This document shows, piece after piece, positions 1-6,170 of a DNA stretch of 7,950 bases. The notes under the pieces were generated by a model. The model was not told where the DNA came from. It was given only the letters and a program-made list of their open reading frames with translations, and searched no databases. The DNA is from Neisseriaceae bacterium (GTDB lineage Bacteria; Pseudomonadota; Gammaproteobacteria; Burkholderiales; Neisseriaceae), in NCBI GenBank assembly GCA_017989485.1, contig JAGNPU010000070.1:1-7950 (forward strand), given 5' to 3'. Every line of letters starts with the position of its first letter. The stretch's first letter is position 1. The translations under genes and the position numbers were made by a program.

Positions 1-16
1 ATAGTAAACGGTTCAT
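1..16 (-). CDS. Start of a further downstream gene (5 codons, cut by left edge)
   Basis: Reading the minus strand past the regulator's stop codon, an ATG at 16-14 opens a frame beginning Met-Asn-Arg-Leu-Leu that runs off the window. It is preceded by AAGGA (complement of 23-27) with a 6-nt spacer, the same geometry as the clear starts in this operon. It lies 23 nt after the stop of the LysR-type gene, so it would be the next operon member. Five residues say nothing about function. The call rests only on the ribosome binding site, the ATG and the context; a chance match is possible. Confidence 0.5.
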
Positions 17-22
17 CTCTAT

Positions 23-27
23 TCCTT
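23..27 (-). promoter_or_regulatory. Shine-Dalgarno site for the gene starting at 16
   Basis: AAGGA on the minus strand, six bases before the ATG at 16-14. It is the main reason for believing that another gene begins at the left edge. The 39 bases beyond the LysR stop show no terminator-like hairpin, consistent with transcription continuing. Confidence 0.5.
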
Positions 28-39
28 ATTGGGATTATT

Positions 40-1929
40 TTAGTTATGAGAGTTGGGTTGCTGCGGGCCGGCGGCTTCTAATAAGCATTGGATGAGGCTT
101 TGCTCGGTAGGGCTGAGCACACGATGGCTGAGGTGGGCGACCCGTAATACTCGGTTTAGGGTCGGGGCCAGCGCGATAAACACGACTTTGCCTTGCTCGA
201 TCAGCTGTGACACGGCTGATTTGGGCAAAATAGAGGCGTAGCGGCCTTCTCTTAACCAAAATTGGTTGATGTTGAGGCTGTCTGACTCCAGCGCAGGGCG
301 CAGGGTCAGGCCTAGGCTCAGGCAGTGTTGGTCGATGATGAGGCGCATGCCGTTGCCTTTACGGGGCAATACCAGCGGATAGTCGCCCAGCTGTGACCAA
401 TCCAGCTGGGTGACGCCGGCATTCGGGTGTTCGGTGCTGAGCACCAGTCCCATCGCCTCGGGGGCCAACAGCGGCAAATGAGTCACCCAAGGCGAATCCG
501 CCTCGATGATGGCCAGGTGTAAAGCCTGGCTGCGTAAGGCGTCGACCAAGTAACGATGACGCTCTTCCACAATTTCCAAAAACACCTGTGGGTTTTTTTG
601 CTGCCAGGCGGTGACCTGATTGGCAATCAGCTGCAGCAGCGTGCTTTTGTTGTCGACGCTGGGCAGAACGCCTAGGGACAGGTGTTTCTGCTGGTTAAGG
701 CGTTGGCCTTCGCTGTAATCCAGCAGGCGCAAATGGGCGTCGTTCATGCCCTGACACAGCTCGTAAAATAATTGGCCAAAAGGCGTCACCACCAGCTGCC
801 TCACCCCCATGCCGCGTTCCAGTAATTGGCTGCCTAGGGCTTGCTCTAGCTGTTTCAGCTGGACGCTGAGGGCGGGCTGAGACATGAACAGCGCTTGCGC
901 GCCGGCGCTGATCGAGCCTGAATGTATGGTTTGGTAGAGGTAATGCCAGTGCTTGAGCTGGGTTTGGGTGGGCCACACCAGGCTGTCGTTTGGGCTGCTG
1001 CTGGCGAGGGCTTGACGAAAGGCCTGTTCAAATTCGGCCACGATGGGGTGGTGGCCATTGGTTTGGGTGTGTAAGGTGGCCACCGGCAAATGGTCGATGC
1101 GGCTGACCTGCCAGTCGGGTGCCATGATTTCAGGATCGAGCAACAGGCTGTTGACCAATATCATGCGCTGCTCGGGGTTGGGCTGGCTCATGAGCTGGCG
1201 ATAGTCTTGGCTAATGTGTTCAAACGACCAGGTGGCGGCGGCGGTGACCGCGGCAATTTGCTGCAATAACAGCCACGGCATGCGCGGCAGATCCAGCTTG
1301 AGGGCCTGTAAATCACCAGGGTGTAAATGGTGGCTGAGGCCTGAGTCGACGTGGCTTAACACACACCAGTGGCCTTGCGGCATGGCGGGCTGTGCCTCGT
1401 CGTCTTGGGTGGTCCAGTCTATGCTGATTTCGCCGAGCAATGACCATGGCGGCTGCCATTGGGTGTCGTTGGTTTGGCGCACGTCATAGCTGTCTAGCGG
1501 CTGTGGCCACACCAAAATATACGGGTAGTGCCGTTGGCAGTGCCGCAGGGCTACCTCTAAGGCATGGGTGAGTGGGCCGCCGTAAAACCGCAGCGGCAGG
1601 CGCACGCTCAACCACTGCACTGAGGGCGGCTGATCCTGAGCACACTGGTGGGCAAACTGTTCCAGCAGCAGCATGGGCAAAATATACTTGCCCAGCTTCA
1701 GCCCCTGCTCATTGACGTATAGTTTTTTGTGGGCGCGCTCAAACAGGGGAATGTTTAAGCCCTGTTCCAGCTTGCTCAGCCGTTCACTCACGCCCGAGCG
1801 AGAGGCCCCTAAAAGCTGGGCGCTGGCGCTGGGGCTGTGGGTGCGGCACACCGACAGGTAGCTGCTCAAGGTCACAAATTCTAAACGCTTGAGCTGGGCC
1901 ACGGTGCTGATTGAATTACGTTTGACCAT
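40..1929 (-). CDS. Tandem double LysR-type transcriptional regulator (629 aa)
   Basis: A predicted cytoplasmic DNA-binding regulator about twice the usual LysR length (near 300 aa). The first module has a winged helix-turn-helix at about residues 13-75 (core around ASAQLLGASRSGVSERLSKL, then PLFER), followed by a poorly conserved effector-like domain at about 104-310. A second complete module follows: winged helix at about 322-384 (SAGAQALFMSQPALSVQLKQ, LEQALGSQLLER, VTPFG) and a typical LysR substrate-binding domain at about 415-620. The second half is closer to family consensus; the first looks degenerate in its sensor part. The ATG at 1929 overlaps the transporter's end by 14 nt and has no good Shine-Dalgarno site, so translation may be coupled to the transporter. 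By position it probably regulates this operon. Its ligand, perhaps a pathway intermediate, is inference. Being last in the operon rather than divergently transcribed is less common for LysR proteins. Confidence 0.93.
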   Translation of the reverse strand: MVKRNSISTVAQLKRLEFVTLSSYLSVCRTHSPSASAQLLGASRSGVSERLSKLEQGLNIPLFERAHKKLYVNEQGLKLGKYILPMLLLEQFAHQCAQDQPPSVQWLSVRLPLRFYGGPLTHALEVALRHCQRHYPYILVWPQPLDSYDVRQTNDTQWQPPWSLLGEISIDWTTQDDEAQPAMPQGHWCVLSHVDSGLSHHLHPGDLQALKLDLPRMPWLLLQQIAAVTAAATWSFEHISQDYRQLMSQPNPEQRMILVNSLLLDPEIMAPDWQVSRIDHLPVATLHTQTNGHHPIVAEFEQAFRQALASSSPNDSLVWPTQTQLKHWHYLYQTIHSGSISAGAQALFMSQPALSVQLKQLEQALGSQLLERGMGVRQLVVTPFGQLFYELCQGMNDAHLRLLDYSEGQRLNQQKHLSLGVLPSVDNKSTLLQLIANQVTAWQQKNPQVFLEIVEERHRYLVDALRSQALHLAIIEADSPWVTHLPLLAPEAMGLVLSTEHPNAGVTQLDWSQLGDYPLVLPRKGNGMRLIIDQHCLSLGLTLRPALESDSLNINQFWLREGRYASILPKSAVSQLIEQGKVVFIALAPTLNRVLRVAHLSHRVLSPTEQSLIQCLLEAAGPQQPNSHN

Positions 1930-3238
1930 GTGATGTGGCTCGGGCAGGTGGGTCGGGCAGGTGAAACATTTTACGCAGGGCGATTAAGGCAATCACGCAG
2001 GCGCCGGCCAGATATAAAGACGGTGCCATCACGTTGTAGCTGGTGGCCCAGGTCAATAAGGCTGGGGTAAAGCCGGCAAAGAAAATCGCCGCCACGTTAT
2101 AAGCCACGGCCATGCCGGTAGAGCGCACTTCAACCGGGAAAATACTGGCCAGCGCCGATGGGGCCACGCCAGAAAAGGCCGCCACCATCAGGCAAAACAA
2201 AATGTGGACGATGATTAAGGTGCCCATCGTCGGCGACTGATGCAGCCACATCAGCAAGGGATAGCTGCCGACCATTAAGACCATGGCGCTCCCGCGCAAC
2301 ACTTTGCTCATGCCAATTTTGTCGGCCCAGCGGCCAGAAACCAAGCAGCCAATGACCATGAAAATGTTGCCAATCAGCGAGGCGGTAAAGGCTTGGTTTT
2401 TGCTAAAGCCTAAGCCCACCACGCTAGAGGTGTAATAAGTCGGCATGTAAATGATGAGGGCGTAGACGCACACCGTCCACAAAATAGAGAACATGGCACC
2501 ATACAATAAATGCTGTGGGTAGCGGCGCACGATGTCGAACAGCGGGGTGTGTTCCTTGTTTGGCAGGTCTAGCTGGGCCTGAAACTCTGGCGTTTCGTCT
2601 AGGTTACGACGAATGTAAATGCCCACGGGCACAATCAACAGGCCAATGATGAACGGCAGGCGCCAGGCCCACTGTTGGATTTCGGGTTCGGTGAAAAAAG
2701 CGGTCACGCCCACGCCCACCAGGGCCGCCAAAATATTGGAAATGCCCATGCTGGCCTGTAGCCAAGCCGCGTAGCTGGCCTTTTTGTCGGCGGGGGCAGA
2801 CTCGACCAAAAAGGCCGTCGCGCCACCGATTTCGCCACCGGCAGAAAAGCCTTGTAGCAAGCGGCCCACCAGCAACAGCAGCGGCGCACCGGCGCCGATC
2901 ATCCACAGCGGCGGGGCCACGGCGATGATGAAGGTCCCCACGGCCATGAGGCTAATGGTCAAGGTGAGGGCGGCTTTACGGCCGACGCGGTCACCATATA
3001 AGCCTAGGAATAGGGCGCCTAGCGGTCGGGCAATAAAGCCGACGGCAAACACCAAAAAGGTTTTGATTAGGGCCGATGTTTCATCGCCCTCGACGAAAAA
3101 GCTGTGGCCAATATAGGTGGCAAAAAAGGCAAATACGCTGAAGTCATACCATTCTAAAGCGTTGCCGACGGATGCGGCGGCGACGGCCTTGCGGGGACTT
3201 TGGGCCGGCTTGTGGGCCGGTGCGGGGGTGGTGTTCAT
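1916..3238 (-). CDS. MHS-type major facilitator superfamily transporter (440 aa)
   Basis: An inner-membrane secondary transporter of the metabolite:H+ symporter group, related to ProP, ShiA and KgtP. Signatures in order: GNALEWYDFSVFAFFA at about 25-40 in the first helix; the MFS loop motif RPLGALFLGLYGDRVGRK at about 71-88; GRLLQGFSAGGEIGG at about 125-139; WAWRLPFIIG at 190-199; RRNLDETPEF at 210-219 before the central cytoplasmic loop; and VEVRSTGMA at about 369-377. Twelve hydrophobic segments can be placed, and the length is usual for the family. The ATG at 3238 has a GAGGAG site (complement of 3246-3251) at 7-nt spacing. MHS proteins carry betaines, proline and organic acids; from context the cargo may be ergothioneine, its S-methyl form or a thiourocanate, but sequence alone cannot decide this. 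A 13-bp tandem duplication lies in the C-terminal tail codons. Confidence 0.95.
   Translation of the reverse strand: MNTTPAPAHKPAQSPRKAVAAASVGNALEWYDFSVFAFFATYIGHSFFVEGDETSALIKTFLVFAVGFIARPLGALFLGLYGDRVGRKAALTLTISLMAVGTFIIAVAPPLWMIGAGAPLLLLVGRLLQGFSAGGEIGGATAFLVESAPADKKASYAAWLQASMGISNILAALVGVGVTAFFTEPEIQQWAWRLPFIIGLLIVPVGIYIRRNLDETPEFQAQLDLPNKEHTPLFDIVRRYPQHLLYGAMFSILWTVCVYALIIYMPTYYTSSVVGLGFSKNQAFTASLIGNIFMVIGCLVSGRWADKIGMSKVLRGSAMVLMVGSYPLLMWLHQSPTMGTLIIVHILFCLMVAAFSGVAPSALASIFPVEVRSTGMAVAYNVAAIFFAGFTPALLTWATSYNVMAPSLYLAGACVIALIALRKMFHLPDPPARATSHGQT
1938..1963. repeat. 13-bp tandem duplication in the transporter tail
   Basis: Two adjacent 13-bp units, 1938-1950 and 1951-1963, match at 12 of 13 positions (the difference is C at 1939 against G at 1952). 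They encode the last part of the transporter (around HLPDPPARA) just before the regulator start. As 13 is not a multiple of 3, gain or loss of one unit changes the frame. Removing one unit on paper puts the transporter in the same frame as the LysR-type gene, with no stop between them. Confidence 0.85.
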
Positions 3239-3343
3239 TGAGATTCTCCTCGGCCATGCATTATTTTTTATTGTGAGGCCCTTAAGGTTAAGGGCCTCTG
3301 TTCTGGTCTCTATTTACTAACGTGTGTGCGGCAGTCCTGCGGG
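3239..3343. other. Intergenic spacer between urocanase-like gene and transporter
   Basis: This 105-nt gap is the largest in the window. In minus-strand order it holds a GC-rich start, a perfect palindrome (3275-3298), an A-rich stretch (complement of about 3261-3274) and the transporter's GAGGAG ribosome binding site. The A-rich stretch could contain a weak -10 element such as AATAAT, but I see no convincing -35 partner, so an internal promoter is only possible. No small gene is visible. Confidence 0.5.
3275..3298. repeat. Perfect palindrome, 11-bp arms with 2-bp centre
   Basis: GAGGCCCTTAA at 3275-3285 and TTAAGGGCCTC at 3288-3298 are exact reverse complements around GG. As RNA it would form a strong hairpin of about 10 bp with a 4-nt loop. 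In the direction of transcription it is followed by an A-rich rather than U-rich stretch, so it is not a standard intrinsic terminator. It could be a regulator-binding operator ahead of the transporter, or an RNA processing or stability hairpin that makes expression of the enzymes and the transporter-regulator pair differ. Confidence 0.7.
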
Positions 3344-4990
3344 TTAATCGGTTAAAGAAATATAATGTAGCCCTTTGTTCATGGCCTCATCTAAGGCTTC
3401 CGGATAGCCGGCGTCGGCGTAGCGCATCACGCCCAGGCTGGTGTCGTTGGTCATGCTTAGCTGCAGGCGTTCTGCGGCGGCCTCGGTGCCGTCGGCGATG
3501 ACGGTCACGCCGGCCGACGTCATGTAGCCGCTGTAGCCACCGCCGCCGGAGTGAATGGCCACCAAGTCGGCCTGGGACGCACAGTTCACCATGGCGTTAA
3601 TCAATGGCCAGTCGGCAATGGCGTCGGAGCCATCGAGGAGGTTTTCGGTCATGATGTTGGGGTGGGTCATGGCGCCGGCGTCCAAGTGGTCTCGGGTAAA
3701 GGCAATGGGGGCCTCAAGACGACCGTCTGCCACCATCTCATTCACCGCCAGGGCCAAATCGGTACGCTCTTGATGGCCTAGCCAGGCAATGCGTGCCGGC
3801 AGGCCTTCAAACGGCACCGAGGTGCGCGCCAGCTCAATCCAGTTGGTGACAATTTTGTTGTCAGGAAAACGGGTCATGATGTAGTCGTCAATCGTGGCAA
3901 TGTCTTGCGGATTGTTGGACAGGGCCACCCAGCGGAACGGGCCGATGGCACGGCAAAACAGCGGCCGCAAAAAGGCTTCGGTAAACACCGGGATGTCAAA
4001 GGCGTTGCTGACCCCGGCATTGTGGGCGTGGGTGCGAATCAGGTTGCCGTTGTCAAACACAATGGCACCGCGGGTTTGAAACGCCAACATGGCGGTCACA
4101 TGGGCCTTGATGCTGGCCAGGCTGGCCGCCATTAGGGTGGGGTGATCGTGTTCGCGCATGTGTTTAATCGTGGCCATGTCGTAGCCTTGTGGCACATAGC
4201 CATACACTAAGTCATGGGCCGAGGTTTGGTCGGTGACGATGTCGGGGGTGATGCCACGCGCCACCAGTTCGGGATACACGTCGGCGGCATTGCCCAACAG
4301 GCCAACCGAGATGGCTTCTTTTTTGGCCTGTGCGGCTTGGATTAAGGCCAAGGCTTCATCTAGGGTGTCGGCGCGCTTTTGTAAGTAGCCGATGCTCAGG
4401 CGTTTTTCTATCCGCTCTGAATCGATTTCCACCACCAGCGTGGCGGCCTTGGCCATGTACCCAGCCAAAGGTTGGGCGCCGCCCATGCCGCCTAGGCCAG
4501 CGGTCAGAATAAAGCGGCCGGCCAAGTCGTTGTCAAAATGACGTTCGGCGATGCGGCTGAAAATTTCATACGTGCCCTGAATCACGCCCTGAGAGCCGAT
4601 GTACTGCCAGTCACCGGCGGTGAGGCCGCCCCAGCAGATCAAGCCTTTTTTCTCTAAGTCGTAAAACACTTCGGCCTTGGCCCATTGGCCAACCACGTTG
4701 CAGTTGGCCATGATGACCAAGGGGGCTTTGCTGTGGGTTTTCAATAGGCCGATGGGTTTACCCGATTGCACAATCAGGGTGTAGTCTTCGGTCATGTTGG
4801 TGAGGGCGTTGACCATGGCGTCATGGCTCGGCCAGTTGCGCGCGGCGCGGCCCATGGCGGCATACACAATCAGCTGCTCAGGGTCTTCGCCCACGGCCAA
4901 CACGTTTTCTAATAGGCGCAACAGCGCCTCTTGACGCCAACCGCGGCAGCGTAAGGTTTGGCCACCGGTGACGGTAAATGTACGGCTCAT
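3344..4990 (-). CDS. Urocanase-family hydratase, probably (S-methyl) thiourocanate hydratase
   Basis: A 548-residue, full-length member of the NAD+-dependent urocanase family (usually 550-560 aa), cytoplasmic, adding water across the conjugated side chain of a urocanate. Family blocks are clear: GRAARNW at 47-53, QSGKP at 75-79, YIGSQG at 130-135, LTAGLGGMGGAQ at 162-173, GNAADV at 233-238, TDQTSAHD at 253-260, RPLFCRAIGPFRW at 342-354, RDHLDAGA at 433-440 and DGSDAIADWPL at 453-463. Against the classical HutU sequence as I recall it, the catalytic cysteine (Cys410 in Pseudomonas putida) is Ala402 in LPARIAWLG, VYGGIG is VYAAMG (42-47), FDYGN is FDNGN (Asn314), and HHGGG is HSGGG (Ser481). 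It is therefore unlikely to be ordinary HutU. The neighbours suggest a 2-thio or S-methylthio urocanate as substrate. The ATG at 4990 has AGGA (complement of 4997-5000) at 6-nt spacing. Family certain; substrate inferred. Confidence 0.9.
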   Translation of the reverse strand: MSRTFTVTGGQTLRCRGWRQEALLRLLENVLAVGEDPEQLIVYAAMGRAARNWPSHDAMVNALTNMTEDYTLIVQSGKPIGLLKTHSKAPLVIMANCNVVGQWAKAEVFYDLEKKGLICWGGLTAGDWQYIGSQGVIQGTYEIFSRIAERHFDNDLAGRFILTAGLGGMGGAQPLAGYMAKAATLVVEIDSERIEKRLSIGYLQKRADTLDEALALIQAAQAKKEAISVGLLGNAADVYPELVARGITPDIVTDQTSAHDLVYGYVPQGYDMATIKHMREHDHPTLMAASLASIKAHVTAMLAFQTRGAIVFDNGNLIRTHAHNAGVSNAFDIPVFTEAFLRPLFCRAIGPFRWVALSNNPQDIATIDDYIMTRFPDNKIVTNWIELARTSVPFEGLPARIAWLGHQERTDLALAVNEMVADGRLEAPIAFTRDHLDAGAMTHPNIMTENLLDGSDAIADWPLINAMVNCASQADLVAIHSGGGGYSGYMTSAGVTVIADGTEAAAERLQLSMTNDTSLGVMRYADAGYPEALDEAMNKGLHYISLTD

Positions 4991-5008
4991 ATTCTGTCCT
5001 TTATAGGC

Positions 5009-5024
5009 GCCCTTTTAACAGGGC
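5009..5024. repeat. Short inverted repeat in the DUF917-urocanase gap
   Basis: GCCCT at 5009-5013 and AGGGC at 5020-5024 form a 5-bp stem around a 6-nt loop inside the 42-nt intercistronic gap. In the direction of transcription no U-run follows, so it is not read as a terminator for this operon. It may be a minor RNA hairpin or chance. Confidence 0.3.
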
Positions 5025-5032
5025 TTTTGTGC

Positions 5033-6124
5033 TTAAGATGTTAAGGCGTAGTCGCTTAGATTAATGCCCAAAGTGGCTTCGACATGGGGGTAGACGCTGG
5101 GGTCAACCACGCTAGACGACAGCGGCAAATGCTGTTTGGCCACGTGCAGCACCAAAATCTCCATGCCGACGTGAACCTGGCCGGCGCTAATGGGCTGGCC
5201 GTCGCGGTTTAGGGTGGTGATCACGTCTGGATAGGTGGCCAGTCGGTCGCCCTGGGCGTTCTCGACCGCCATGTGTTCGTTCATCACGTGGATGCGCACT
5301 AGGTTTGCGCCCGTACCCACTTCGATGACGCCCACGTCAAAGGCTTCGTCGGTGTAGCGCAAGGTGTTGGCGCTGACGGTGCCCGAAGCAATCACGCTGC
5401 CTTCAGTGGCCTGGCAGATGGCGTCGACCACGGCGTTGCCGCCCTTGGGTTCGGCGGCCATGATGGCTTGGCCTAGGCTCAAGGCTTTCGATATGCCGCC
5501 TAAGGCCGCATTGCGGCGCACGTATTCGGCGCGCAAAGGGTTACGACAGCTGGCAATAAAGCCGCCGGACATGTCTGATGCCTTGCGTAAAATGGGCGAT
5601 ACTTTCGCCGTCGCGCCGCGGGTCACCAACTCAATGTATTGGTTGTTGGCGCGGTTGCCGCCGACGGCGGTTTGGATCATTTGTTCTGGTGAGTTGGCCA
5701 TGCCAATCGAGCCCATGTCACCGGTAGGATGGGCGCGAATGTCGCCAACGGCGTCGATGACTTTAGTCCCCAAAACGGCAGAGGGCAGCCATGCATTCAT
5801 GGTGGACGACATGCCGTTTTGGCCAATGATTAGGCCATACAGTTGTTCACCTAGGGCTTCTTGCAACAGCGAAGCGGCTTTGACATAGTCCATACCCAAC
5901 ATTTCCCAGTCGGTCAGCCCGCCGGGGGCGCCAATCGCCGCTGCGGTGGCAATCCACGCGTCGTCCGCCACTTCGTCGAGGCTGACCAATTCAGGGCGGC
6001 CTATGGTGACGGCCATGGTGCCTAATTCACGCCCGTGGGCGACCCAGCCACCCCCGCCGCAGGCAAATACTGAGCCACCACGGATGGCGAACTCTACGTC
6101 TTGTAAGGTTAATACCCTAGCCAT
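5033..6124 (-). CDS. DUF917 / S-methyl-thiohydantoin desulfurase-family protein (363 aa)
   Basis: Recognised by the N-terminal glycine-rich signature FACGGGGWVAHG (20-31), a conserved block IDAVGDIRAHPTGDMGSIGM (123-142), and a C-terminal small domain at about 260-360 (from DVGVIEVGTGANLVRIHVMNE to HVGMEILVLHVAKQHLP). The family was long listed as DUF917; Pfam now names its domains after S-methyl-thiohydantoin desulfurase. By that assignment it would replace the S-methyl group of an S-methyl thiohydantoin with oxygen, giving hydantoin-5-propionate and methanethiol. The urocanase-like hydratase beside it and the hydantoinase and carbamoylase ahead of it fit that step. Length is usual for the family, with no signal peptide or membrane segment, so it is cytoplasmic. 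The ATG at 6124 has AGGAGA (complement of 6131-6136) at 6-nt spacing. The family is secure; the exact reaction is inferred from context. Confidence 0.9.
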   Translation of the reverse strand: MARVLTLQDVEFAIRGGSVFACGGGGWVAHGRELGTMAVTIGRPELVSLDEVADDAWIATAAAIGAPGGLTDWEMLGMDYVKAASLLQEALGEQLYGLIIGQNGMSSTMNAWLPSAVLGTKVIDAVGDIRAHPTGDMGSIGMANSPEQMIQTAVGGNRANNQYIELVTRGATAKVSPILRKASDMSGGFIASCRNPLRAEYVRRNAALGGISKALSLGQAIMAAEPKGGNAVVDAICQATEGSVIASGTVSANTLRYTDEAFDVGVIEVGTGANLVRIHVMNEHMAVENAQGDRLATYPDVITTLNRDGQPISAGQVHVGMEILVLHVAKQHLPLSSSVVDPSVYPHVEATLGINLSDYALTS

Positions 6125-6147
6125 ATTACTTCTCCTTTTTTCTACTG

Positions 6148-6170
6148 GCAGCGGCTCAATTGGCCGCTGC
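6148..6170. repeat. Inverted repeat enclosing the carbamoylase stop codon
   Basis: GCAGCGGC at 6148-6155 and GCCGCTGC at 6163-6170 are exact reverse complements around a 7-nt loop. On the transcript the TGA stop of the amidohydrolase (complement of 6156-6158) lies in the loop, and the AGGAGA site of the next gene follows shortly after. There is no U-run after it. It is best read as an intercistronic mRNA hairpin, perhaps affecting stability or translational coupling. Confidence 0.6.

Noticed and set aside
2784..3116. 110-codon open frame on the plus strand opposite the transporter
   Set aside because: It mirrors the transporter's codons, has no family motif, and sits entirely inside a well-supported gene.
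3261..3274. Internal promoter for the transporter
   Set aside because: The A/T-rich stretch gives AATAAT-like sequences but no convincing -35 box at the right distance, so it is not listed as a promoter.
3275..3298. Intrinsic terminator
   Set aside because: The hairpin is strong, but the bases after it in the direction of transcription are A-rich, and the downstream genes continue on the same strand.
3344..4990. Ordinary histidine-pathway urocanase (hutU)
   Set aside because: Catalytic-site substitutions, the absence of hutI, hutH and hutG nearby, and the DUF917-hydantoinase-carbamoylase context argue for a different urocanate-like substrate.
5364..5888. 174-codon open frame on the plus strand
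   Set aside because: It lies wholly antisense to the DUF917-family gene, resembles no family I know, and is the kind of long antisense frame expected opposite GC-rich coding sequence.
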